Source of the DNA: a virus
Direction: 5' to 3' (one strand)
Length of the DNA: 45,843 nucleotides
Virus record (IMG/VR): IMGVR_UViG_3300037234_000145
Span: 1-45,843 of that record
A program made the position numbers and the translations under genes. Below are positions 30,838 through 36,103 of the stretch, in pieces. The number at the start of each line of letters is the position of its first letter. Position 1 is the stretch's first letter. A model generated the notes under the pieces. It was not told the DNA's origin and did not search any database. It saw nothing but the letters and a program-made list of their open reading frames with translations.

Positions 30838-32073
30838 CTAAGCTACTGAACGCTCGTCGCACAGTGTTACCAGTGCGTCGATGCCAGACTGAAGCGCCTC
30901 GATCTTGGCAGTCAGTGAAGCAGGCTTGTTAACCATCTTCTCAAGACGTGCAATTTCTGCTTCAGCATCGCTGATGTAGCCGTAGAACGCCTCATCAGTG
31001 GTGTTCTTGTCGATTACTGTTCCGTTTACCAGAGTCTGTGATTTGATATTGATTTTGAATGGCATAGTGCCTCCTTGTGTTACGTTTGTGTTGCGTGGTG
31101 TTACCAATGCGAACTTCTTGCTGCTTCCGTTCGGCGTTTTGTGTCCGTTGTCCATCTGTACTACAAGCGAACCGCTTACATTCACTCCCAGCACACTACC
31201 TTCTTCACCATGACCAGCCTTAGACCAGCCAGTGCCGAGACGATAGACCCGATCACCCTTTTTGAACTCTGACATATGTAATGCCTCCTTAATTTCTACA
31301 TCTTCTGATGTAGTTGTATTGTCTGTATCACTACAGTCAAACCCTTGTAGGTGGGTGACATACTCACCAAGCCTACTATTATCCTTCCATATCCCATACT
31401 GTGGGGCATAGTCAAGCAGTCTATCTACCCACATTGCCGTACCATCTTGACATATGTAGATGTATCCATGTAGATGGCTATCACCCTTCATGTATGCAGG
31501 TTTGAATACATCACCAGCCCTCGGCTCTCTGGTCTTAGGAACAACAGCTTCCTTAATAGGATAGCCTCTATCAGCTTGCTCGAAGCTAAGCCAAGAGCCA
31601 CTGGTAAACTTAATCCTACCAAAGCCACATGACGTATCCTCAAGTACCACCTCTTTGATGATGAGTCTGGCTTGTGGATTGGACTTATGTTCAAGCTCTT
31701 GCCCCACCTTATACTTAACCTCACCCTCGGCAACGACAAGCTCGAAATACTCAGGCATATACCCAGCATCTTCGCACCCTTCGAGGTACATAGTATGGGC
31801 GCCATCCACTCTACGCACCACATACTCACCACCTTTCGTAACGTGGGTTTGAGTACGCCCTGTTCGTCGCACCCTATCACCCACCTTAAACTGAGTGACA
31901 AGCTGAAACTCTTCAGTGAAATGGAACTGACCAAGCTCATTGCGAAATCCATTGGTGGTGTCACACTCACGATACGCACCAACGGTACATTCAAACCCCA
32001 CCTTATGTTGAGGCCACACATCAGCCATCCTTCCGATGATGGATCGCCTCACTTTATCTCCTGTCTTAAACAT
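30838..32073 (-). CDS. Composite early protein with SH3-like repeats and internal start sites
   Basis: 411 aa. Four short repeats each begin with the same strand: FKTGDKVRR (2-10), FKVGDRVRR (62-70), YKVGQELEH (121-129) and FKKGDRVYR (270-277), as in small SH3-like barrels. Residues 337-411 are a separate helical domain starting MPFKINIK. Two internal in-frame ATGs (residues 267 and 337) carry perfect AAGGAGG sites, so two shorter proteins of 145 and 75 aa are probably made as well. A five-codon upstream reading frame overlaps the main start. Function unknown; by position it is an early protein. Confidence 0.65.
   Translation of the reverse strand: MFKTGDKVRRSIIGRMADVWPQHKVGFECTVGAYRECDTTNGFRNELGQFHFTEEFQLVTQFKVGDRVRRTGRTQTHVTKGGEYVVRRVDGAHTMYLEGCEDAGYMPEYFELVVAEGEVKYKVGQELEHKSNPQARLIIKEVVLEDTSCGFGRIKFTSGSWLSFEQADRGYPIKEAVVPKTREPRAGDVFKPAYMKGDSHLHGYIYICQDGTAMWVDRLLDYAPQYGIWKDNSRLGEYVTHLQGFDCSDTDNTTTSEDVEIKEALHMSEFKKGDRVYRLGTGWSKAGHGEEGSVLGVNVSGSLVVQMDNGHKTPNGSSKKFALVTPRNTNVTQGGTMPFKINIKSQTLVNGTVIDKNTTDEAFYGYISDAEAEIARLEKMVNKPASLTAKIEALQSGIDALVTLCDERSVA
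31070..31076 (-). promoter_or_regulatory. Internal Shine-Dalgarno AAGGAGG for an in-frame ATG at 31065
   Basis: AAGGAGG lies four bases before an ATG in the same frame as the 411-codon ORF and would start a 75-aa protein (MPFKINIK...). In the long form it is translated as part of Thr-Gln-Gly-Gly-Thr-Met. Confidence 0.7.
31284..31290 (-). promoter_or_regulatory. Internal Shine-Dalgarno AAGGAGG for an in-frame ATG at 31275
   Basis: AAGGAGG with ideal eight-base spacing to an ATG in the same frame as the 411-codon ORF. It would start a 145-aa protein beginning MSEFKKGDRV. Confidence 0.75.
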
Positions 32074-32083
32074 ATCTCTTCAT
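32066..32083 (-). promoter_or_regulatory. Five-codon upstream reading frame overlapping the composite ORF start
   Basis: AGGAGGATAGG is followed by ATG AAG AGA TAT GTT TAA, which runs across the ATG at 32073. The same AGGAGGATAGG sequence starts the gene at 30770, and a close form starts those at 30350 and 34582, so ribosomes should load here and then re-initiate on the 411-codon frame. Confidence 0.5.
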
Positions 32084-32112
32084 CCTATCCTCCTGTCGTA
32101 CATTTGTATGCA

Positions 32113-32196
32113 TCGGACACCAAGCGTTGATGCTTGAGCTATTGGCAGCCTGTCTGCCACACAATCACAGTGCATATGGTGTGATTGAATGTCCGA
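32113..32196 (-). ncRNA. Cloverleaf-like structured RNA element in the 5' leader of the composite ORF
   Basis: A perfect 7-bp closing stem (TCGGACA 32190-32196 with TGTCCGA 32113-32119, minus strand) encloses three hairpins: CAATCACA/TGTGATTG (8 bp, 10-nt loop), TGGCAG/CTGCCA (6 bp, 5-nt loop) and CAAGC/GCTTG (5 bp, 6-nt loop). The outline is a four-way junction of tRNA size (84 nt). It lacks T-loop, D-loop and U33 consensus and a CCA end, so it is not a normal tRNA. It ends about 40 bases before the start codon, where a riboswitch, processing signal or tRNA mimic could sit. Confidence 0.55.
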
Positions 32197-32203
32197 GTTG
32201 TAA

Positions 32204-32227
32204 GGGAGGCCACTAATGCAGCCTCCC
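32204..32227 (-). terminator. 7-bp G/C-rich hairpin after the 77-aa gene
   Basis: GGGAGGC and GCCTCCC separated by ten bases, 19 bases after the stop at 32246, followed by TTACAAC on the minus strand. Possible attenuator between the first early block and the structured leader. No true T run. Confidence 0.5.
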
Positions 32228-32245
32228 ATTGGGTGTAGCTACAGC

Positions 32246-32479
32246 TTATACAAGCTGCCCTGTAATGTCAACCGAGGGTACATATCTTTCCAGCACCGCT
32301 CGTCCATCCTTCATCAGCTTACACCCATCAACAAGGCGTAGCCTGCCATTGAGGTCGCGTCCAGTGCGTAGGAGGGACAACACTTCGCGCTGCTCTTCCT
32401 CACCCATATGACTGACATCCACCTTGCTTTCATTGAACGGTACGCTCTTACCCTTCCTTGTTTCAAACTGTACTATCAT
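32246..32479 (-). CDS. Small early protein of unknown function
   Basis: 77 aa, GGAGG before the ATG, ATGA overlap with the gene upstream. Charged, with a short strand (MIVQFETRKGKSVPF) and a central helix (EEEQREVLSLLRTG). No motif recognised. Confidence 0.55.
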   Translation of the reverse strand: MIVQFETRKGKSVPFNESKVDVSHMGEEEQREVLSLLRTGRDLNGRLRLVDGCKLMKDGRAVLERYVPSVDITGQLV

Positions 32480-32670
32480 ACTGCCTCCAACTCAAGTGAG
32501 TAGAATATCATAACACGTTCATCAACCCTACCAGCACACTTCATCCCTGTTTTATCCCTGTTCATAACAGCTTCGTTCTCACACTCAATCACTCGCCCTT
32601 TAATAGGATAGCGATCCCATCCAAAGAACGCATCATCCTCATTCACCTTAACAATCCTATACTTAAACAT
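32476..32670 (-). CDS. Small early protein of unknown function
   Basis: 64 aa from the ATG at 32670, which overlaps the previous stop (TGATG). Predicted small beta barrel; MFKYRIVKV start and two Cys. No motif recognised. Confidence 0.55.
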   Translation of the reverse strand: MFKYRIVKVNEDDAFFGWDRYPIKGRVIECENEAVMNRDKTGMKCAGRVDERVMIFYSLELEAV

Positions 32671-32855
32671 CACACTACCTCCACTGGCTCATCATACCAA
32701 TCCATATCCCTACCTATCAACTTAATCACTGCCCCCTTTGATATGGGGAGGTACATCTCAGGCCACTTAGCTGGAACCCACACACCATTCTCTCGCACTG
32801 GCTTACAATGGTAGATAAAGGCTCGCCTGCTCTTATCAACAGCTACGAAGGCCAT
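32670..32855 (-). CDS. Small early protein of unknown function
   Basis: 61 aa, AGGGGCGG upstream of the ATG, overlapping the previous gene by 13 bases. Rich in Trp, Lys and Val and beta-like (GVWVPAKWPEMYLPI). No family recognised. Confidence 0.5.
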   Translation of the reverse strand: MAFVAVDKSRRAFIYHCKPVRENGVWVPAKWPEMYLPISKGAVIKLIGRDMDWYDEPVEVV

Positions 32856-33121
32856 TGCTTGCCGCCCCTATACCCTACCCTAATATCATCAGCCTGATGT
32901 GTAGCCTTAGCAGGAGAGCTGAAGGCATACGCCTTGCTCCTATTCTGTAAGCGTTGAGGCAAGCGGACTATTTCCTCATACATATCATACGTATCATTGA
33001 ATGGGTTGCACCTCAATGCCTCTTGCACATCCCCCACCTCATACACTGGCACTCTCACTGTCTTGCCCTTCACTGCTGCATGCTGCCTACTGCCGCTGTC
33101 CTTATGTACTACGTTGTACAT
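32843..33121 (-). CDS. Early protein of unknown function
   Basis: 92 aa with AGAGGAG before the ATG. Basic, with a central acidic helix (DTYDMYEEIVRLPQRL). The palindrome copy at 33136-33147 sits directly before its ribosome-binding site, the first of several such junction placements. Confidence 0.55.
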   Translation of the reverse strand: MYNVVHKDSGSRQHAAVKGKTVRVPVYEVGDVQEALRCNPFNDTYDMYEEIVRLPQRLQNRSKAYAFSSPAKATHQADDIRVGYRGGKQWPS

Positions 33122-33222
33122 GGTGTGTCTCCTCTGCTCTTAAGAGCGACCAATTTCTCACACGTCTCGTTGCCTATACGTTCAAGCATCAGCACCACAC
33201 ACTCAGGTGCAGCTATTAGCAT
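33109..33222 (-). CDS. Possible 37-aa microprotein behind an internal early promoter
   Basis: A frame from the ATG at 33222 ends at 33109 and reads through the palindrome as Val-Ala-Leu-Lys-Ser. A GTG nine codons earlier is an alternative start. No good ribosome-binding site is visible. An open frame extending further upstream crosses the promoter at 33266-33294 and is not considered the gene. Confidence 0.35.
   Translation of the reverse strand: MLIAAPECVVLMLERIGNETCEKLVALKSRGDTPCTT
33136..33147. repeat. 12-bp palindrome GCTCTTAAGAGC, copy 4
   Basis: Exact copy 15 bases before the ATG of the 92-aa gene, immediately upstream of its AGAGGAG. Confidence 0.9.
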
Positions 33223-33265
33223 ACGTTGTGTACTACGTATCCTCACCAATCTCTGTTCGGCAATC

Positions 33266-33294
33266 ACTATAGCACAGCAGTCACTAGCTGTCAA
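33266..33294 (-). promoter_or_regulatory. Near-consensus sigma70 promoter inside the early operon
   Basis: Minus strand TTGACA (33289-33294), 17-bp spacer, TATAGT (33266-33271). It starts just after the TAG of the 69-aa gene and would drive the genes from about 33.2 kb leftward. Confidence 0.8.
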
Positions 33295-33295
33295 G

Positions 33296-33505
33296 CTAGC
33301 CAATCCCACTGATACGCTCACTCTCACCGTTAAATATACGCATCATATACCACTCGCCTAGCTTGATAGCCTCTTGTGCAGTGGATGCCTGTCCTATCAC
33401 ACGGGAGCACATACATTGAGGGTTGCATTGACACCCCCTCCCTTCACGCAGCGTCACTGTAAGATCGACACGATTCCAATGTGTTACCCATCCATCAACT
33501 ACCAT
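33296..33505 (-). CDS. Small Cys-rich early protein
   Basis: 69 aa with AGGAGG before the ATG. CQCNPQCMC (four Cys within nine residues, about 25-33) is a likely zinc or metal knuckle, followed by an amphipathic helix (TAQEAIKLGEWYMM). Function unknown. Confidence 0.6.
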   Translation of the reverse strand: MVVDGWVTHWNRVDLTVTLREGRGCQCNPQCMCSRVIGQASTAQEAIKLGEWYMMRIFNGESERISGIG

Positions 33506-33513
33506 GTTCCCTC

Positions 33514-33666
33514 CTAATGGACAGTTATGCTGCCCTCTATCCTACATGCCATGAACTCCACCTCATACGCCTTCAAGCTGGCACATCTAAGTGCAGCTGT
33601 GAGCACACGCCTTCGTTGTTCAGGGTTGGTACTGCCCTTCAATGCATTGTAATAGAACTTGAACAT
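33514..33666 (-). CDS. 50-aa basic early microprotein
   Basis: ATG at 33666 with GGAGTGG upstream; stop TAG at 33514 just before the next ribosome-binding site. Begins MFKFYYNALKG and has a QRRRVLTAALRC basic helix that could bind nucleic acid or host RNA polymerase. No family recognised. Confidence 0.55.
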   Translation of the reverse strand: MFKFYYNALKGSTNPEQRRRVLTAALRCASLKAYEVEFMACRIEGSITVH

Positions 33667-33755
33667 AGCCACTCCACTCCAAGGTATATATCATAGGCTA
33701 ATAGTGTTGCTAATACAATAGCTATAGCCCATTGCATCCCGACACTAGTCTGCAT
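33639..33755 (-). CDS. 38-aa single-pass membrane microprotein
   Basis: ATG at 33755. A transmembrane-length hydrophobic stretch (MQWAIAIVLATLLAYDIYLG) fills most of the peptide. It overlaps the next gene by 28 bases; the ribosome-binding site is weak (GGGGGTG). Confidence 0.4.
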   Translation of the reverse strand: MQTSVGMQWAIAIVLATLLAYDIYLGVEWLCSSSITMH

Positions 33756-33781
33756 GTATCACACCCCCAACCCTGTCGGGA

Positions 33782-33973
33782 TCATAACCCCTCCTCAAGT
33801 CCACATCTAATCCATATGCATACGATTAAGGCAGCAAAGAGAGGGGCTATTAAGTAGAGGATGACAGCAAGCACCTTGTCTTGTGTGTCATCAACAGGTG
33901 TATCCTTGATAAGGATTGTGATTCCAACCCAACTAATCATGTAGAGGAGTGCTCCTACTATTATGTATGTCAT
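33782..33973 (-). CDS. Small membrane protein, two transmembrane segments
   Basis: 63 aa, ATGA overlap with the gene upstream. Hydrophobic at residues 3-22 and 33-57 with an acidic loop (KDTPVDDTQDK). Early-expressed inner-membrane protein; function unknown. Confidence 0.6.
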   Translation of the reverse strand: MTYIIVGALLYMISWVGITILIKDTPVDDTQDKVLAVILYLIAPLFAALIVCIWIRCGLEEGL

Positions 33974-34179
33974 GAGGCTAACAGATTGCGGATGAACACA
34001 ATATCTGTGTCCTCTGCTATATCATGTGTTCCATAGCCCATGTATACATCATGTGCATCGAACTCACTCTCTTCCCACACCTCCAATGTAAAGCCCGCTG
34101 CCTCTCCATCAGACGTCACGATGTTCCAGCCCATCTCTCCGTCCTCGTCCCTCGCCTTATACAAATCACCTATGTTCAT
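33970..34179 (-). CDS. Acidic early protein
   Basis: 69 aa from the ATG at 34179 with AAGGAGG upstream; a longer in-frame start lies inside the zinc-finger gene. Very acidic (DEDGE, EESEFDAHD), DNA-mimic-like in charge, with MNIGDLYKARDEDG at the N-terminus. Acidic early phage proteins often inhibit host nucleases or RNA polymerase, but this is only a possibility. Confidence 0.55.
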   Translation of the reverse strand: MNIGDLYKARDEDGEMGWNIVTSDGEAAGFTLEVWEESEFDAHDVYMGYGTHDIAEDTDIVFIRNLLAS

Positions 34180-34180
34180 G

Positions 34181-34393
34181 TCATGCCTCCTTGTTGCTGC
34201 TCTTAAGAGCGTCTCGATACATCGTGCCACAACCAGCAAGACAGCATCGATTGTCAGCCCCTAGTATATACCCTGAGTAGTCTGATGTCAACTCCCACCA
34301 ACCCTCACTATGCTTGCAGCACTCATCACATCTAGCTGCATGATTGTGGTCGTAGGCACACCAACCAGTGTCATTACATTTCTTACATGCCAT
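34181..34393 (-). CDS. Zinc-finger early protein
   Basis: 70 aa with AAGGAG before the ATG. Cys3-x2-Cys6 and Cys22-x2-Cys25 (DnaJ-like knuckle), plus Cys50/Cys51/Cys55. The C-terminal residues DALKSSNKEA are encoded by palindrome copy 5, and its start lies just after copy 6. Function unknown. Confidence 0.6.
   Translation of the reverse strand: MACKKCNDTGWCAYDHNHAARCDECCKHSEGWWELTSDYSGYILGADNRCCLAGCGTMYRDALKSSNKEA
34199..34210. repeat. 12-bp palindrome GCTCTTAAGAGC, copy 5
   Basis: Exact copy at the 3' end of the zinc-finger gene, eight bases before the AAGGAGG that serves the next gene. Confidence 0.9.
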
Positions 34394-34404
34394 ACAAACT
34401 CCTT

Positions 34405-34416
34405 GCTCTTAAGAGC
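34405..34416. repeat. 12-bp palindrome GCTCTTAAGAGC, copy 6
   Basis: Exact copy that supplies the TAA stop of the 57-aa gene and is followed directly by the AAGGAG of the zinc-finger gene. Confidence 0.9.
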
Positions 34417-34582
34417 GTCCTTCCCACTCATTCTTATCAATACCATTATGGTGTAGCCGTACATCAGCATACATATAGCTAAGTACACGGCATATCCTAC
34501 GTGCCATATATCTGTTATCAGTGTGCAACGTGGCCTTAAAGACTAGCCTTGCGGCTAAATCACGGGCTTCTATCTCCCACAT
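34409..34582 (-). CDS. 57-aa basic early microprotein
   Basis: ATG at 34582 with AGGAGGATAGG upstream. Helical, Arg-rich (ARRICRVLSYMYADVRLHHN). The final codons are GGA CGC TCT TAA, so Gly-Arg-Ser-stop is written by the palindrome; the 49-aa gene at 35333 ends in the same way. Confidence 0.6.
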   Translation of the reverse strand: MWEIEARDLAARLVFKATLHTDNRYMARRICRVLSYMYADVRLHHNGIDKNEWEGRS

Positions 34583-34658
34583 GCCTATCCTCCTATCGTA
34601 TGCTCAGCATACACACTACAAGCTGCACCTATGATAGCATGCAGCCTGTATGTATATG
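34583..34658 (-). other. Intergenic segment with nested inverted repeats
   Basis: Between the 191-aa and 57-aa genes. Contains GTATGCT-C-AGCATAC (34598-34612), then ATAGCAT/ATGCTAT and GCTGCA/TGCAGC inverted repeats, and finally AGGAGGATAGG as the ribosome-binding site. It may fold in the transcript as a processing or attenuation site. No T run. Confidence 0.45.
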
Positions 34659-35234
34659 CTATGCAGCGTCTAGCTGTGCTTGGATAGCGGCAGTGAGGCC
34701 AGCATCAGCGCCCAGTATTTCGTGGGCTATGTCTGCCAGCAACTCAGCGTCGGCACTCTCACACATTAGCTTGAGAGCGTCAGCCATGCTCATGGCTTGG
34801 TCTATGACGGAGTCAGACGTAGGGCTTGCACTCATACTCTTAAGAGCGTCAGTGTCGGCATTCATAACACCCTCACTCGGATGCCCCGCAACCACTGCTT
34901 TCTTCTCCGCTTCCAGCCTGCTCTTGCCAACGGGCTTACCGTCACGGATAACGCTCCTGCCTTGGTCGAGTGCTGATGCAATGACGCTACGTGCCGAGGA
35001 TGAGCTGCTACGTACAGCCTTCTTCAGCGCCTCGTCTGGTGCATCTCGCATCATGCTCTCTTCGAGAGATTTGGTACGCTCTGTGAACGCTGTCTCATCC
35101 AATGAGCTGTCCGTTGCAAAGCGTGCCAGAGCTGCAAACAAATTGCTCTCGCCCTTCACTTGTGACGCCTTCGCTCTGGCGGCCTTGAGCCACACTTCTA
35201 TGAGCTTGTCCTGTGTCATACGTTTGTATCCCAT
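34659..35234 (-). CDS. Early helical protein of unknown function
   Basis: 191 aa, AGGAG before the ATG. Ala/Ser/Lys/Asp-rich, with a Ser-rich patch (RSSSSSARSVIASALD) and long helices; no Cys-rich or catalytic motif. It has its own strong promoter (35290-35319) and is the second gene of the leftward operon, so it is probably among the first proteins made. A one-mismatch palindrome (34836-34847) inside it codes Leu-Lys-Ser preceded by Ala. Confidence 0.6.
   Translation of the reverse strand: MGYKRMTQDKLIEVWLKAARAKASQVKGESNLFAALARFATDSSLDETAFTERTKSLEESMMRDAPDEALKKAVRSSSSSARSVIASALDQGRSVIRDGKPVGKSRLEAEKKAVVAGHPSEGVMNADTDALKSMSASPTSDSVIDQAMSMADALKLMCESADAELLADIAHEILGADAGLTAAIQAQLDAA
34836..34847. 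repeat. Palindrome near-copy ACTCTTAAGAGC
   Basis: One mismatch at the first base; inner 10-bp palindrome intact. Inside the 191-aa early gene. Confidence 0.8.
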
Positions 35235-35254
35235 GTTGTTCTCCTATGTGGGCT

Positions 35255-35266
35255 GCTCTTAAGAGC
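35255..35266. repeat. 12-bp palindrome GCTCTTAAGAGC, copy 7
   Basis: Exact copy in the 5' leader of the 191-aa gene, between the promoter at 35290-35319 and the ribosome-binding site. Confidence 0.9.
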
Positions 35267-35289
35267 GTCGCCCTGTTTGGTTGGCATCC

Positions 35290-35319
35290 ACAATAGCACG
35301 GATGCTTTGTGCTTGTCAA
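35290..35319 (-). promoter_or_regulatory. Early leftward promoter 1
   Basis: Minus strand TTGACA (35314-35319), 18-bp spacer, TATTGT (35290-35295). The spacer ends GCATCCGTGC. A palindrome copy (35329-35340) lies ten bases upstream of the -35 and another (35255-35266) in the leader. Confidence 0.75.
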
Positions 35320-35328
35320 GCTGACGTT

Positions 35329-35340
35329 GCTCTTAAGAGC
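35329..35340. repeat. 12-bp palindrome GCTCTTAAGAGC, copy 8
   Basis: Exact copy that holds the TAA stop of the 49-aa gene and sits just upstream of early promoter 1. Confidence 0.9.
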
Positions 35341-35482
35341 GTCCAGCCAGAGTTGTGAATGGTGTTCCGTTCCGTAGTGCCACCAGCTCGGCTACATCCC
35401 ATGCCATGCTGTGGCAGAGTGCGGCGTGTCGAGCGTTCCGGCTGGTGTTAGCCATGTAGCTGTATATGTGGATTGCTTTCAT
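35333..35482 (-). CDS. 49-aa first gene of the leftward operon
   Basis: ATG at 35482 with AGGAGG upstream; first gene behind early promoter 2. Encodes a His/Ala/Arg-rich peptide (ANTSRNARHAALCHSMAW). Ends Gly-Arg-Ser-stop through the palindrome. Position and promoter suggest a very early host-takeover peptide; function unknown. Confidence 0.6.
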   Translation of the reverse strand: MKAIHIYSYMANTSRNARHAALCHSMAWDVAELVALRNGTPFTTLAGRS

Positions 35483-35522
35483 GTGAGCCTCCTGAGTGAC
35501 AGCCCATTCGCTGTCGGCCTTC

Positions 35523-35552
35523 TATTAAGCACGAATGCCACAATCCTGTCAA
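35523..35552 (-). promoter_or_regulatory. Early leftward promoter 2
   Basis: Minus strand TTGACA (35547-35552), 18-bp spacer, TTAATA (35523-35528). The spacer ends GCATTCGTGC, nearly the same ten bases as in promoter 1. Confidence 0.75.
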
Positions 35553-35655
35553 GCCCTAAGACTCCGTCTTGGTGATGCGGGCGTACAGGAATGTACCATT
35601 CCGGCGTGCCTCAGACACTCGTGCAAAAGAACGAGCGTCATGCGAGGCAGCTTCC

Positions 35656-35716
35656 TGTGGATAAGCCTGTGGATAACCTGTGCATAACTATATATTATTA
35701 AACGCTTATATAATCG
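35656..35716. other. Putative replication origin: three DnaA boxes and AT-rich stretch
   Basis: TGTGGATAA at 35656-35664 and 35668-35676 are perfect DnaA boxes (TTATCCACA on the other strand). TGTGCATAA at 35679-35687 fits the TTATNCACA consensus. All three have the same orientation and near-helical-turn spacing (12 and 11 bases). They are followed directly by an AT-rich stretch (35688-35716) suitable for unwinding. Confidence 0.65.
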
Positions 35717-35725
35717 AATGGTAAT

Positions 35726-35737
35726 GCTCTTAAGAGC
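35726..35737. repeat. 12-bp palindrome GCTCTTAAGAGC, copy 9
   Basis: Exact copy in non-coding sequence just beyond the DnaA boxes and AT-rich stretch. Confidence 0.9.
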
Positions 35738-35887
35738 AGTGTGAACATATGGCTTTTCGTAATACACAATACATACCCACCCCTACATATAGTGGCTGCG
35801 CCAGCATACATACACAATATATAGTATGTACACTTATGTATATACGTGTATAGGGGGGCATACCCACTTGTTCCTATTGCAATGCAA

Positions 35888-35949
35888 CAAACTATTATCT
35901 CCAATAAATTATTGAACTCAAACTATTATCCCCAAGAAATTATCAACCT
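35888..35949 (+). repeat. Two imperfect 31-bp direct repeats
   Basis: Both units begin CAAACTATTATC/T and contain AAATTAT, with starts at 35888 and 35919. Possible iterons or an unwinding region next to the late promoter. Confidence 0.55.
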
Positions 35950-36003
35950 CTTAATAATATCCCACTATCCCCTAACACTAATCCCTCCTCCTAATAATAT
36001 TCC

Positions 36004-36032
36004 TTGACATTCCTATTCCTTTATGTTATAAT
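36004..36032 (+). promoter_or_regulatory. Consensus rightward (late) promoter
   Basis: TTGACA (36004-36009), 17-bp spacer, TATAAT (36027-36032): full sigma70 consensus about 70 bases before the tail fibre gene. Confidence 0.9.
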
Positions 36033-36103
36033 ACTATTATAATAATATATATTATAAAATATAATTACGCACGTAGTGCATATAATAATAGAGAGGGAAG
36101 TAT

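Larger units (their letters stand above)
35553..36103. other. Divergent control region without genes
   Basis: About 550 bases between the leftward and rightward operons. It holds three DnaA boxes, an AT-rich stretch, one palindrome copy, two imperfect 31-bp direct repeats and the late promoter. Short open frames in it lack ribosome-binding sites and are probably not genes. From about 35738 to 35887 I see only low-complexity AT/AC-rich sequence (repeated ACATAC and TATATA). Confidence 0.7.

Noticed and set aside
32113-32196. Canonical tRNA gene
   Set aside because: The arms fit tRNA size only roughly. The D-arm is too long, the putative anticodon loop lacks U33, the T-loop has six bases without the TTCRA pattern, and no CCA end is present.
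13332-35482. Lysogeny functions (integrase, CI-like repressor, attachment site)
   Set aside because: I found no recombinase motif, no helix-turn-helix repressor and no tRNA-like attachment core. The palindrome network could suggest a repressor, but no gene for it is recognised.
13332-35482. CRISPR array or phage-encoded RNA polymerase
   Set aside because: The palindromes are too short and irregularly spaced for CRISPR repeats. No single-subunit RNA polymerase of about 800 aa is present; promoters are of host type.
35549-35904. Open frames in the control region
   Set aside because: They cross the promoter, DnaA boxes and AT-rich stretch, lack ribosome-binding sites and encode unlikely Tyr/Ile/Cys-rich sequences.
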